Program-made: the position numbers and the translations under genes
NCBI RefSeq assembly: GCF_001047675.1
Contig: NZ_CP011975.1
Span: forward strand, 2,892,073-2,956,072
Origin: Yersinia aleksiciae
Lineage (GTDB): Bacteria > Pseudomonadota > Gammaproteobacteria > Enterobacterales > Enterobacteriaceae
Reading direction: 5' to 3'
DNA length: 64,000 bases
The notes under the pieces: generated by a model
Told to the model about the DNA's origin: nothing
The model's database searches: none
Seen by the model: only the letters and a program-made list of their open reading frames with translations
Shown here: one piece after another, positions 48,464 to 57,787 of the stretch
Position numbering within the stretch: the first letter of the stretch is position 1
How the letters are laid out: every line of letters begins with the position of its first letter

Positions 48464-49123
48464 ATGGGTGACTTTTTCCCGTTGCTGACGGCTTGGCTGC
48501 CGATGTTGATCGACGGCGCGCTGACCACCGCTTCGCTGTGTGTTGTCGCCATTGTGGCCGGTTTTTTTATCGGTGTGGTGATTTACCTGATGGAGAGCGG
48601 CCGCTCAGGATTTGGCAGAGGATTCGCCCGTGTCTATATCAGCTTATTTCGTGGCACCCCGGTTTTGGCACAAGTGCTGTTGTGCTACTACCTGCCGGGT
48701 GAACTGGGGTTATCACTGCCCGGTTATCTGGCTGCCGTATTAGCGCTAACCCTCAATACGGCAGCCTATCAGTCGCAGATTTTGCGCAGAGGTTTCGAGG
48801 CTATCCCGCCGGGGCAGCTAGAGGCGGCGGCAATGTGCGGGCTAAGTCCACGCCAGGCACTATGGCATATCCAGATCCCACAAGTGCTGCGGTTGACCCT
48901 GCCATCACTGATTTCAGAGTTGATTGATGTGATCAAAGCTTCGGCGGTGGTGTCGGTGATCGCCATTACCGATTTGATGCGCGTCGGGCAGCAGTTGGCA
49001 TCGGCAACCTATCGGCCATTAGAGGTTTATGTGGCGATTGCGTTGACCTATTTGGTACTGACCAGCTTACTGGCCCTGCTAGGCAGCTATGTTGAACGGC
49101 GCTGGCATAAGGAGAGCCGATGA
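48464..49123 (+). CDS. Amino-acid-type ABC transporter permease 1
   Basis: 219 residues with AGAGGAGAG before the ATG. Five hydrophobic segments, the motif SLFRGTPVLAQVLLCYY, and the EAA-type segment GQLEAAAMCGLSPRQALWHIQIPQVLR define the HisM/GlnP family. Overlaps the second permease gene by four bases. Confidence 0.94.
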   Translation: MGDFFPLLTAWLPMLIDGALTTASLCVVAIVAGFFIGVVIYLMESGRSGFGRGFARVYISLFRGTPVLAQVLLCYYLPGELGLSLPGYLAAVLALTLNTAAYQSQILRRGFEAIPPGQLEAAAMCGLSPRQALWHIQIPQVLRLTLPSLISELIDVIKASAVVSVIAITDLMRVGQQLASATYRPLEVYVAIALTYLVLTSLLALLGSYVERRWHKESR

Positions 49124-49758
49124 ACGATTTCTTCCTTTATCTGCCTGATTTTGCTCGCGCATTGGGCGTCACGCTGGGTATCAGCATGAGTGCGGCACTC
49201 ATCGGGGCCGGTGCTGGGTTTATGTTGCAAGCTCTCTGTCGCCATCACTCTTGGCTCTATTGGCCGTGGCGTACTTATGTGTGGATTATCCGTGGTACCC
49301 CCTATTTGGCACAGTTGGCGGTGTTCTATTTTGGGCTGCCCGCCATTGGTGTGACATTAACTGCGGTCGAAGCCACGGTGTTATCGCTCGCCATTTACAG
49401 CTCCGCTTATTTTGGCGAAATCTTCCGCACAGCATGGAAAAGCATTGGGCAAGGGCAGCTGGAAGCGGCGCAAGTGCATGATATTTCAGCTTGGAAAAGC
49501 TTCTGGCACATTCAGACGCCGCAAGCCCTGCGTTTTAGTCTGCCGCTATTAGGTAACCAATTTATTTTAACCATTAAAGAGAGTGCGGTGGCCTCCATTA
49601 TCACCGTGCCTGAGCTGACTATGACCACCGGGCAAATCGTTGCGAATACCTATACCTACATTGTGCCTTATACCTTGTTGATCCTCAGTTATTGGCTGTT
49701 GGCGCAAGGCATCAGTGTCAGTGTGCGCTTACTCAGCCGTCAGGCCGTGGAGGGATAA
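49120..49758 (+). CDS. Amino-acid-type ABC transporter permease 2
   Basis: 212 residues. Same family as the preceding permease: IIRGTPYLAQLAVFYF and the coupling segment GQGQLEAAQVHDISAWKSFWHIQTPQALR. Together they form a heterodimeric inner membrane channel. Confidence 0.94.
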   Translation: MNDFFLYLPDFARALGVTLGISMSAALIGAGAGFMLQALCRHHSWLYWPWRTYVWIIRGTPYLAQLAVFYFGLPAIGVTLTAVEATVLSLAIYSSAYFGEIFRTAWKSIGQGQLEAAQVHDISAWKSFWHIQTPQALRFSLPLLGNQFILTIKESAVASIITVPELTMTTGQIVANTYTYIVPYTLLILSYWLLAQGISVSVRLLSRQAVEG

Positions 49759-49759
49759 C

Positions 49760-50575
49760 ATGATGAGTACTGGACCTATTATTGAATTACGTAATGTGGG
49801 CAAATCGTTTGCCACCAATCGGGTACTGAGGGGCATTAATCTGACGGTCAATGCCGGAGAGATTGTCACCTTGATTGGCCCTTCCGGTTCAGGGAAAACC
49901 ACTGCGTTACGCTGCATGAATTTTCTCGAAGCCTATGACGAAGGAGAGATCCTGATCAAAGGGCAATTACTGGGCTATAGCAGCGCGGGGCGCGATCTGA
50001 AGCACCGCGACAGCGCGGGATTAATTGCCGAGGTGCGCCGCCCGCTGGCGATGGTGTTCCAGCAATTCAACCTGTGGCCCCATATGACGGTGCTGGAAAA
50101 TGTTTGCGCGCCGTTGATGCTGGGTAAAAAGCTGCCACGGGAGCAAGCGCGCCAAAAAGCGGCCGCCGCACTGGCACAGGTCGGGATGTCAGACAAAGCA
50201 CAAGCCCGCCCATCACGTCTGTCCGGTGGGCAGCAGCAGCGAGTGGGGATCGCCCGAGCATTGGCCCTTGAGCCGGAATTACTGCTGCTCGACGAACCCA
50301 CCTCCGCACTCGATCCCGAGCGCGTCGAAGAGGTGCTCGATGTGATCAAAACCTTGGCAAACAACGGTATGACCATGGTGATGGTGACCCATGAAATGTC
50401 ATTTGCCGCCAAAATTTCCTCCCGCGTGGTGTTTATGGCAGAGGGTTCCATTGTGGAGAGTGGTGCGCCTGCCACGATGTTCCGTCAACCACAAACCGCC
50501 CGCCTGCAAGCGTTTCTGGCCCCGTGGTTTAAGCGCCCACTGCAACTGGATGAGCCGGCGGTGGGGCATGCTTAA
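49760..50575 (+). CDS. Amino-acid-type ABC transporter ATP-binding protein
   Basis: 271 residues from ATG 49760, with GGAGGGA upstream. Walker A GPSGSGKTTALRCMNFLE, Q-loop MVFQQFNLWPHMTVLENV, signature LSGGQQQR, Walker B LLLLDEPTSALDPE. It is the GlnQ/HisP type. Its stop overlaps the start of the hydrolase gene, tying transport and catabolism together. Confidence 0.95.
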   Translation: MMSTGPIIELRNVGKSFATNRVLRGINLTVNAGEIVTLIGPSGSGKTTALRCMNFLEAYDEGEILIKGQLLGYSSAGRDLKHRDSAGLIAEVRRPLAMVFQQFNLWPHMTVLENVCAPLMLGKKLPREQARQKAAAALAQVGMSDKAQARPSRLSGGQQQRVGIARALALEPELLLLDEPTSALDPERVEEVLDVIKTLANNGMTMVMVTHEMSFAAKISSRVVFMAEGSIVESGAPATMFRQPQTARLQAFLAPWFKRPLQLDEPAVGHA

Positions 50576-51851
50576 TTCCGCAGGCGTACAGCTCGCCGGT
50601 AACATCAACCCGCAGCGATTGATGGCGCGATTGGCGCAACTGGCCGAATTTGGCGCGCTGGCGAACGGCGGTGTCAATCGGCAGGCGCTATCCGCCGAAG
50701 AGTTAGACGCCAGAGCCTGGTTGATCGATTGGGCTTTCGCATTAGGTTGCGAAGTGCTGACCGACGACTGCGCTAACCTATTTATTCGCCGCGCGGGTCG
50801 CGAAGATTTACCGCCAGTGGTCACCGGCAGCCATATTGATACGCAGCCATGTGGCGGCAATCTTGATGGTTGTTATGGCGTGATTGCGGGCATGGAGTGC
50901 TTGAGTGCATTGGTTCAGGCGAATATCACCACACTGCGCCCGATTGAAGTGGCTATCTGGATGAATGAAGAGGGGAGCCGTTTTTCCCCCGGCGCGATGG
51001 GATCGAGCGCCTTTGTGCAGCCGCAGCGGCTATCCGATTACCTGAATAATCAGGATGCGCAGGGGGTTACGCTCCAGCAAGCGTTAGCGGAGTGCCATCA
51101 GCGTTTTCCGCATCTCCCCCGACGTGCCACGATCCCAATGGCGGCTTTTGTTGAGCTGCATATTGAGCAGGGGCCAGTGCTGGAACAGGCCAATCAACCC
51201 CTGGCGGTAGTGCAAGGGATTCAGGGGGTGCGCTGGTATCAGGTGAGCTGCTTGGGGCAATCAGCCCATGCAGGGACTACGCCGATGGCCGATCGCAAAG
51301 ATGCGATGTCACTGGCGCGCCAAAGAGTCGCGCAGTTGGAAAAACAGGCCGCGACGCTGCCCGCAGATCAATTACGGCTGACTTTTGGCCGCTGGGAAGT
51401 GGAGCCGAATGCCATCAATACGATCGCCAGTCGTGCCACCTTTACTCTCGATTTTCGTCATGCAGATCCGGCAGTATTGGCGCAGTTTGATGGTTGGATG
51501 CAGCAGCTTGCCGCTGACAATGTGGTGGTCGAGTGTGTCTTCAGCCATCAGCCGGTGGCCTTCAATCCCCAACTGCTGGCCCAGCAATATGCCTGTGTAC
51601 AGGCGCTACAGATCGACGCCGCAACCTTAACTTCCGGCGCATTCCATGATGCGATGCATCTGGCCAGTCATTGCCCCACCAGTATGTTTTTTGTTCCTAG
51701 CCATAACGGCATCAGCCATAACCCGGCTGAATATACCGACCCACAGTATCTGTACCTTGGCGCAAAGGCATTAGCCTGTTGCCTGACAGAACTGGCCAAT
51801 CAACCCATAGGAGTTACCCATGAGCACCCACACTTATCCTGCTTGCTGTGA
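50568..51851 (+). CDS. M20-family Zn-dependent amidohydrolase (N-carbamoyl-amino acid hydrolase/allantoate amidohydrolase type)
   Basis: 427 residues from ATG 50568. Metal-binding motifs are in order: TGSHIDTQPCGGNLDGCYG, WMNEEGSRF, ELHIEQGPVLE, and HDAMHLA near the C-terminus; the dimerisation-domain segment GQSAHAGTTPMADRKDA is also typical. The family includes L-carbamoylase, beta-ureidopropionase and allantoate amidohydrolase, which release ammonia and CO2 from carbamoyl or ureido groups. Overlapping the importer and DUF1989 genes suggests it degrades the imported nitrogen compound. Substrate not determined. Confidence 0.9.
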   Translation: MLNSAGVQLAGNINPQRLMARLAQLAEFGALANGGVNRQALSAEELDARAWLIDWAFALGCEVLTDDCANLFIRRAGREDLPPVVTGSHIDTQPCGGNLDGCYGVIAGMECLSALVQANITTLRPIEVAIWMNEEGSRFSPGAMGSSAFVQPQRLSDYLNNQDAQGVTLQQALAECHQRFPHLPRRATIPMAAFVELHIEQGPVLEQANQPLAVVQGIQGVRWYQVSCLGQSAHAGTTPMADRKDAMSLARQRVAQLEKQAATLPADQLRLTFGRWEVEPNAINTIASRATFTLDFRHADPAVLAQFDGWMQQLAADNVVVECVFSHQPVAFNPQLLAQQYACVQALQIDAATLTSGAFHDAMHLASHCPTSMFFVPSHNGISHNPAEYTDPQYLYLGAKALACCLTELANQPIGVTHEHPHLSCLL

Positions 51852-52518
51852 AAAAGACAATGGTAGCGCGCTGGGCACTAATGCCACGTTATCTTCCCCA
51901 ATTTCTGCCGACGGTACACCGGTCATTGGTGAGGTGTATACCGTGCCAGCCCGTTGTGGTCGGGCGGTGAAGCTGAGTAAAGGGCAGGTTATCCGCATTA
52001 CCAATACCCCCGGCAGTCAGGTGTGTGACACTTGGCTCTTCAATAGCGCCGATCTGAGTGAGTTCTCATCAATGGAACATACGCGCGCATTTATTGATAA
52101 AATCATTCCGCAACCGGGAGATGCGCTGGTCACCAATCAGCGCCGCACCATTGGGACACTGCTGACCGACACCTCACCCGGTGTGCACGATACCCTGATT
52201 GCCGCTTGCGACCTTTATCGCTATAGCAATATGGGGATCACTGAATACCACGACAGTTGTGCCGATAATATGCGTTTGGCGCTAAATGCCATTGGTTTAC
52301 GGGCGCGTGAAGTGCCACAACCCTTGAATCTGTGGATGAACACGCCGGTCAATCCGGATTACACGATTTCTTGGTTACCGACAGTGAGCAAAGCGGGGGA
52401 TTATGTCGAGATCCGCGCCGAGCTGGATTGCATTGTTGTTATGTCTGCTTGCCCGCAAGACATAGTGCCAATCAATGGTTGTAACCCGCAGGATGTGCAT
52501 TTTAGCGTGACCGAATAA
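51820..52518 (+). CDS. Urea carboxylase-associated family protein (DUF1989)
   Basis: 232 residues. The family pattern is visible in VPARCGRAVKLSKGQVIRITN, GSQVCDTWLFN and YHDSCADNMRLALN, with conserved cysteines and histidines that could bind metal. These proteins sit next to urea carboxylase, allophanate hydrolase or amino acid degradation genes; their biochemical role is poorly known. It overlaps the hydrolase gene by 32 bases. No urea carboxylase gene is present here. Confidence 0.85.
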   Translation: MSTHTYPACCEKDNGSALGTNATLSSPISADGTPVIGEVYTVPARCGRAVKLSKGQVIRITNTPGSQVCDTWLFNSADLSEFSSMEHTRAFIDKIIPQPGDALVTNQRRTIGTLLTDTSPGVHDTLIAACDLYRYSNMGITEYHDSCADNMRLALNAIGLRAREVPQPLNLWMNTPVNPDYTISWLPTVSKAGDYVEIRAELDCIVVMSACPQDIVPINGCNPQDVHFSVTE

Positions 52519-52553
52519 TCGGCCACTCTCCGTGCGCAGATACAGATAATGTT

Positions 52554-52575
52554 GCCCGGCAGGGACATGCCGGGC
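52554..52575 (+). terminator. GC-rich hairpin before the regulator gene
   Basis: GCCCGGCA and TGCCGGGC form an eight-pair stem with loop GGGACA. It lies 36 bases after the DUF1989 stop. No T run, so termination is uncertain; it also argues against starting the regulator upstream of it. Confidence 0.4.
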
Positions 52576-52608
52576 GTTTGTGCCTCTTTCAGCAGCAGAT
52601 ATCAATTT

Positions 52609-53199
52609 ATGAAAAAAAACGGCGATAACGGCGGTTTTGTTTTATCTGATTTAGGGATGCGTTTACGTCATGCTCGTTTGGCGCAGGAAATAACGCTAAA
52701 ACAGTTGGCGCAGAAAGTCGGCTGTTCAGAGAGTTTGCTATCCAAACTGGAAAACGAGGTGGCATCCCCCTCCCTTGCTATGTTGCATCGGTTGGCGAGC
52801 GCACTGGAAACCAATATTTCCGATTTGATGGCAGAGAGCTGGGTGGCGGATTCGCCGGTATTGAAGCCAGAGCAGCGCATCCGTAAGCACTTTGTCCATC
52901 GTAATAAGCGCGGCGGTATTGCGCTGGAGAACCTGACGCATCATCACAAAGGTGGGTTGCTACAAGGAAACATTCACATCATCGAGGCGGGGGTCGCCAG
53001 TGATGGGCAGATCGAGCATCATGGCGAGGAGATGGGCTATGTCTTGGAGGGCGAGATTGCGCTCTACCTCGGCGAGGAGACCTATACTCTCAGCGTGGGC
53101 GATTCATTTTACTTCCCCAGTAATGTCCCTCACGGTTATCGCAATGTCGGTGAGACTGTCGCGAGGGTGTTGTGGGTGAATACGCCTGTGACTTTCTAA
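52609..53199 (+). CDS. XRE-family regulator with C-terminal cupin domain (PuuR-like)
   Basis: 196 residues from ATG 52609. The N-terminal helix-turn-helix reads MRLRHARLAQEITLKQLAQKVGCSESLLSKLENEVASPSL in consecutive parts, and the C-terminal cupin (about 125-190) has HHGEEMGYVLEGE and SNVPHGYRN. This build is shared by PuuR and other regulators of amino acid and polyamine use. It is the likely regulator of the cluster upstream. The start is uncertain, as no strong ribosome site precedes this ATG and in-frame upstream starts exist. Confidence 0.85.
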   Translation: MKKNGDNGGFVLSDLGMRLRHARLAQEITLKQLAQKVGCSESLLSKLENEVASPSLAMLHRLASALETNISDLMAESWVADSPVLKPEQRIRKHFVHRNKRGGIALENLTHHHKGGLLQGNIHIIEAGVASDGQIEHHGEEMGYVLEGEIALYLGEETYTLSVGDSFYFPSNVPHGYRNVGETVARVLWVNTPVTF

Positions 53200-53206
53200 T
53201 TCTCCG

Positions 53207-53580
53207 TCATCTTTCACGCCGCAGGTGTGTTGGCTGCACTCGAACACCCGAATCACTTACTGATGTAAGCTCATCGGGATGCTCTCGTTTACCGCCTTCC
53301 TGCACCATGAAAGCTATAGGAGAATTCTTCATACCCGTCATCTCATCATCATCTTTCACGCCGCAGGTGTGTTGGCTGCACTCGAACACCCGAATCACTT
53401 ACTGATGTAAGCTCATCGGGATGCTCTCGTTTACCGCCTTCCTGCACCATGAAAGCTATAGGAGAATTCTTCATACCCGTCATCTCATCATCATCTTTCA
53501 CGCCGCAGGTGTGTTGGCTGCACTCGAACACCCGAATCACTTACTGATGTAAGCTCATCGGGATGCTCTCGTTTACCGCC
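53207..53580. repeat. Tandem array of ERIC-like elements, 2.6 copies of a 142-base unit
   Basis: Copies begin at 53207, 53349 and 53491 with a period of exactly 142 bases; copies 1 and 2 are almost identical and copy 3 stops after GTTTACCGCC at 53580. Each contains CACTTACTGATGTAAGCT and, on the other strand, GATGACGGGTAT, which match the ERIC (enterobacterial repetitive intergenic consensus) core and end from memory. The array fills the gap between the regulator and the end of the EF-G gene. Identical 63-residue open frames inside the copies are by-products of the repeat. Confidence 0.88.
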
Positions 53581-53618
53581 AGCGAAAGTTAACCGGTGGC
53601 GAGTGTTGTGACTGCGAA

Positions 53619-55727
53619 TTAACCTCGATTACCACGCGCCGCAATAATGGCATCGGCCACATTGCGGGGTGCTTCGGCGTAGTGTTTGAACTCCATGGTA
53701 TAGGTTGCACGGCCTTGTGACATCGAACGCAATACGGTGGAGTAACCGAACATTTCGGATAACGGCACTTCTGCACGGATAATCTTGCCGCCGCCAATCA
53801 TCTCCTCCATGCCTTGCACCATCCCACGGCGTGAAGAGAGATCACCCATCACGTTACCCGCGTACTCTTCCGGTGTTTCCACCTCGACGCTCATGATCGG
53901 CTCGAGAATCACTGGTGATGCCCGTTTGACCGCCTCTTTGAAACCAAAGATCGCCGCCATTTTGAACGCCAGTTCAGATGAGTCGACCTCGTGATAGGAA
54001 CCGAACGTCAGCGTCACTTTCACATCCACCACCGGATAACCAGCTAAAACCCCGGTATTGGTGGCCTCGATCACCCCTTTTTCTACCGCGCCGATAAACT
54101 CACGGGGAACCACGCCGCCTTTGGTGGCATCGACAAAGGCAAAGCCGCTACCTGCTGGCTGTGGCTCAAGGGTAAAGACCACGTGACCATATTGCCCCTT
54201 ACCACCAGACTGGCGAACAAACTTGCCCTCCACATCAGTCACGGTTTTGCGCACGGTCTCACGGTAGGTCACCTGCGGCTTACCGATATTGGCTTCCACA
54301 CCAAACTCACGTTTCATGCGATCGACAATGATCTCCAGATGCAACTCACCCATGCCGGAGATAATGGTCTGGCCGGACTCTTCGTCAGTGCGGATGCGGA
54401 ACGAGGGATCTTCCGACGCCAGCCGTTGCAGTGCGATGCCCATTTTCTCCTGATCCGCTTTGGTCTTCGGCTCAATGGCCTGCGAAATCACCGGCTCAGG
54501 GAACTCCATGCGCACCAAGGTAATCACCGCATCTGGGTCACACAGGGTTTCACCCGTGGTGACATCCTTCAAACCGACGCAGGCGGCAATATCACCGGCG
54601 CGAATTTCGTCTACCTCAATCCGATTATTGGCATGCATCTGAACGATACGGCCAATACGCTCTTTCTTGCCGCGAATCGGGTTGTAAACACTGTCGCCTT
54701 TGCGCAATACCCCCGAGTAGACGCGCACGAAAGTCAGCTGGCCGACATAGGGGTCGGTCATCAGTTTGAACGCCAGCGCCGAGAATTTCTCATTATCATC
54801 GGCCTGACGGCTCACTTCGTTGCCCTCTTCATCGGTGCCACTGACCGGCGGAATATCCACGGGTGATGGCATCAGTTCCACCACCGCATCCAACATGCGC
54901 TGCACACCTTTGTTTTTAAAGGCACTGCCGCACATCATCGGCTGGATTTCACCGGCAATGGTACGGATACGCAGGCCTTGGGTGATCTCATCTACGGTCA
55001 GATCGCCGGTTTCCAGATACTCTGTCATCAGTGCTTCTGAGGCTTCAGCCGCTTCAGAAACCATCTTCTCGCGCCACTCATTAGCGGTCGCCAGCAAGTT
55101 TTCCGGAATTGGCTCATAGCTGAACGTCATGCCCTGCGAAGCTTCATCCCAGATAATGGCGCGCATCAGCCGCAGATCCACCACGCCGGTAAAGTGATCT
55201 TCGCTGCCGATCGGAATCACGATCGGCACCGGATGCGCTTTCAGGCGATCAATCATCATCTGCCGCACGCGGAAGAAATCGGCACCGGGACGATCCATCT
55301 TGTTAACGAACGCCAGACGCGGCACACGGTATTTATTGGCCTGACGCCAGACGGTTTCTGATTGCGGTTGTACGCCACCGACCGCGTCATACACCATGAC
55401 GGCACCGTCGAGTACCCGCATGGAACGTTCCACCTCAATGGTGAAATCCACATGCCCAGGGGTATCGATAATATTTATGCGGTGCTCCGGCAAGGTATGG
55501 TCCATACCTTTCCAGAAGCAGGTCACGGCAGCCGATGTAATGGTAATGCCACGTTCCTGCTCCTGAGCCATCCAGTCGGTAGTCGCGCCGCCATCATGTA
55601 CTTCACCCAGCTTATGACTGACGCCGGTGTAGAACAAAATACGCTCAGTGGTAGTGGTTTTACCGGCGTCGATGTGGGCTGAGATACCGATGTTGCGATA
55701 GCGCTCGATAGGAGTTTTACGTGCCAT
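53619..55727 (-). CDS. Divergent second elongation factor G (fusA paralogue)
   Basis: 702 residues with all EF-G domains. GTPase motifs are AHIDAGKTT (17-25), DTPGHVDF with His92, and NKMD (142-145). The domain IV tip keeps [10 protein letters not shown] with the translocation histidine. It differs from the usual enterobacterial EF-G at many positions in domains 2, 4 and 5. Asp114 replaces Cys114, the residue whose oxidation inactivates E. coli EF-G. It is not in the str operon context (no rpsG or tufA nearby) but alone, facing an ArsR-type gene. It could be a conditional translocase. The ERIC array ends 39 bases past its stop. Confidence 0.93.
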   Translation of the reverse strand: MARKTPIERYRNIGISAHIDAGKTTTTERILFYTGVSHKLGEVHDGGATTDWMAQEQERGITITSAAVTCFWKGMDHTLPEHRINIIDTPGHVDFTIEVERSMRVLDGAVMVYDAVGGVQPQSETVWRQANKYRVPRLAFVNKMDRPGADFFRVRQMMIDRLKAHPVPIVIPIGSEDHFTGVVDLRLMRAIIWDEASQGMTFSYEPIPENLLATANEWREKMVSEAAEASEALMTEYLETGDLTVDEITQGLRIRTIAGEIQPMMCGSAFKNKGVQRMLDAVVELMPSPVDIPPVSGTDEEGNEVSRQADDNEKFSALAFKLMTDPYVGQLTFVRVYSGVLRKGDSVYNPIRGKKERIGRIVQMHANNRIEVDEIRAGDIAACVGLKDVTTGETLCDPDAVITLVRMEFPEPVISQAIEPKTKADQEKMGIALQRLASEDPSFRIRTDEESGQTIISGMGELHLEIIVDRMKREFGVEANIGKPQVTYRETVRKTVTDVEGKFVRQSGGKGQYGHVVFTLEPQPAGSGFAFVDATKGGVVPREFIGAVEKGVIEATNTGVLAGYPVVDVKVTLTFGSYHEVDSSELAFKMAAIFGFKEAVKRASPVILEPIMSVEVETPEEYAGNVMGDLSSRRGMVQGMEEMIGGGKIIRAEVPLSEMFGYSTVLRSMSQGRATYTMEFKHYAEAPRNVADAIIAARGNRG

Positions 55728-56071
55728 ATGAAGTCCTTAGTAGATAATGGCAATTTCGGGGCGGGCGGTTTGATGCTCTGCCGGGAAGTTGTTTGGTTAT
55801 GTGCCAGGTGATCCTTGATGATCATCTGATCGCGATCAGTATAATCTCATTGTACGAATATACACGTACAATTTAATTATTTGTTCTGAAAGTGTGCAAT
55901 AATAGCGGTGAGTCAGGGTTGGTGAGGTTTTCAGCATGACGCTAGAATTAATCGTAGGGTCGAGATGAAGTATAGGCTATATTGCCGCCCGCCAAGGGCC
56001 AGTTGATGTGGCCGAATCAGGCCATCGGGTGAGCTATTTACCTAGGGCTGTCGTTTATCAATAGGAACACT
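55728..56071. promoter_or_regulatory. Palindrome-rich divergent region between the EF-G paralogue and the ArsR-type gene
   Basis: 344 bases. Three perfect palindromes lie close together: GATGATCATC (55818-55827), CTGATCGCGATCAG (55827-55840), and ATTGTACG-N8-CGTACAAT (55849-55872). The last looks like an operator for a dimeric repressor such as the ArsR-type protein encoded to the right. Position upstream of the EF-G gene suggests that gene is regulated. Confidence 0.55.
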
Positions 56072-56434
56072 ATGATTGCAAATCACCCTGAGCGTGAGCA
56101 GATCCGTTTGGAAAATGTGCTGACAGCTTTAGGTAATCCGCTGCGGTTAGCGGTGGTTCGTCGGCTGGCAGCAGGGGGAGAGCATGCTTGTGGCACCTTG
56201 GTGCAGGGGCTATCTAAATCGACCCTGACCCATCATTGGCGTGTGTTGCGTGAAAGTGGCGTGATCTGGCAGCGGCCCTGCGGGCGCGAGAGTTTATTAT
56301 CGCTACGACGCGAGGATATTGATGCTCGTTTCCCCGGCCTGTTGGATGTATTGCTGAGTGCGGTGGAGAATGATGCGACCACGGATGAGTCAACGGCGAA
56401 GCATCTGTCGGAAAATGAAAACAGACTTGGATGA
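56072..56434 (+). CDS. ArsR-family winged-helix regulator
   Basis: 120 residues with AGGA before the ATG. The pattern ALGNPLRLAVVRRLAAGGEHACGTL, then SKSTLTHHWRVLRESGVIWQRPCGRESLLSLR, is the ArsR helix-turn-helix and wing. Cysteines at about residues 36 and 70 are not in the classical C-V-C-x-x-C metal site, so a metal-sensing role is doubtful. It is divergent from the EF-G paralogue and may control it. Confidence 0.85.
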   Translation: MIANHPEREQIRLENVLTALGNPLRLAVVRRLAAGGEHACGTLVQGLSKSTLTHHWRVLRESGVIWQRPCGRESLLSLRREDIDARFPGLLDVLLSAVENDATTDESTAKHLSENENRLG

Positions 56435-56918
56435 AAACAGGGTTTGATGGGTTCTACCGCAACAAGTGAAGATCGGCTCTATTTGTCGGGGTTATCAACC
56501 CTGCCATTAAGACGAAACGCCTTCAAATATCTATACTATCCCGTCGATATCATCACTCAGTGTGTGTTGGTATCTGGCTTATCCCCTGAGTTTGCGTCAC
56601 CCCGCAGAAATGATAGCGGAGCTTAAACTCTTCTGGCGAGTATCGAACTGAGACACATGTTAAGGAAAGGATAACTTCAGTGTCCAGTCGTGAGTGTTTA
56701 TTTCCAGCAGAACAATGTTATCTGTTGGCTGACTGACCTTCATTAATACAACAGAGCTATAGAAATACACTATTTAATAGTCTGATAATTCATTGAGATG
56801 GTCATTTCGCTTAAAACGATGAGAAATTTACACAAAGTAAATTATGGTTTTTTAATTTGTATTTTTATGGTTCTTTACCTATACATTATCAATGTAAATA
56901 TTTTGGCAGAAAAATCCT
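56435..56918. other. Gap with an IS relic and AT-rich promoter DNA
   Basis: 484 bases. The left part carries the transposase relic; from about 56760 the DNA is strongly AT-rich and leads into the methyltransferase gene. Nothing else is recognised. Confidence 0.5.
56447..56625 (+). pseudogene. Remnant of the left end of an IS6-family insertion sequence
   Basis: A frame reading FKYLYYPVDIITQCV up to about 56565 continues in another frame as WYLAYPLSLRHPAEMIAEL. Joined, the pieces resemble the N-terminal part of IS6-family transposases (Y-P-x-E-I-I...C-V-x-W-Y-L-x-Y-x-L-S-L-R-x-x-E-E-M). GGTTCTACCGCAA near 56448 resembles the GGTTCTGTTGCAA-type end of such elements. The DDE catalytic part is absent and a frameshift is present, so it is dead. 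Confidence 0.55.
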
Positions 56919-57680
56919 ATGAATGTAAATAATATACAATTCCAATTTGAAACTTTGGCAACCTTGTATGAGGATATGGCAAATTGGCCCTTTAGAAAGG
57001 ACATTGAGAGACCTGCGGTATTAGATCGACTGGGTAATATATCCGGGTTAAATATTTTAGATTTCGGATGTGGTTCAGGGCATTACTCCCGTTTATTAAA
57101 GTCCCAAGGTGCGGCACGCGTCGTCGGTTATGATGTTGCAGGCGGTATGCTGCAATATGCTAAAACTCGTGAGCAAGCAGAGCATCAAGGTATTGAATAT
57201 GTTTCCGATCTGACAGGATTAACTGGGCAGTTTGATTTGGTATTAGCAGTTTATGTCTTGCCCTATGCATCTACGCGTACAGATTTGATTAATATGGTTA
57301 AAAGCATGGTGATTCTGTTGCGGCCGGGTGGCCGTTTACTTACGCTACCCTTGAATCCAGATTATGCGTCGGAGCCAAGTTACTATATATCTTATGGATT
57401 TCAACTAACATCAGACACCCCTCATCAAGATGGCACGGAAGTGTATCTGCGTCTTCTTTTTGGCGATGAGCATACCGATATCACCGCCTGGTACTGGTCT
57501 CGGGACACCCTCAATCATGCATTGCATCAATCAGGGCTATCCCGCATTCAATGGCATACGCCTTATCCTAAACACCGGATCGTATCATCAATAACATCAC
57601 TGGAGGCTTATCTCCAACGGCCACATACCATGCTGGTTGACTGTTATTATCAAGGTGATCATGGGGCATGTTCTAATTAA
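56919..57680 (+). CDS. Class I SAM-dependent methyltransferase
   Basis: 253 residues. Motif I is LDFGCGSGHYSRLL (about 47-60), followed by VVGYDVAGGML and the post-motif FDLVLAVYVLPYAS; the acceptor is not indicated. It is the first of three co-directional genes with an unusual combination. The upstream DNA is much richer in A and T than the core blocks, which may indicate acquisition. Confidence 0.85.
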   Translation: MNVNNIQFQFETLATLYEDMANWPFRKDIERPAVLDRLGNISGLNILDFGCGSGHYSRLLKSQGAARVVGYDVAGGMLQYAKTREQAEHQGIEYVSDLTGLTGQFDLVLAVYVLPYASTRTDLINMVKSMVILLRPGGRLLTLPLNPDYASEPSYYISYGFQLTSDTPHQDGTEVYLRLLFGDEHTDITAWYWSRDTLNHALHQSGLSRIQWHTPYPKHRIVSSITSLEAYLQRPHTMLVDCYYQGDHGACSN

Positions 57681-57787
57681 AAATAATAATAATTCTATTA
57701 AAAATCAATCTATGCTGACAAAGCATAATATATTTATTTTTTAAACCAACCTAGGAAATATAGATATTAAATAGTCACGGGAGATAG

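Noticed and set aside
53207..53540. Two identical 63-residue minus-strand open frames
   Set aside because: They are the same stretch of two ERIC repeat copies; no ribosome site or protein features.
54183..54866. 227-codon open frame opposite the EF-G paralogue
   Set aside because: Antisense shadow of a well-supported gene, His/Leu-rich with no recognisable domain.
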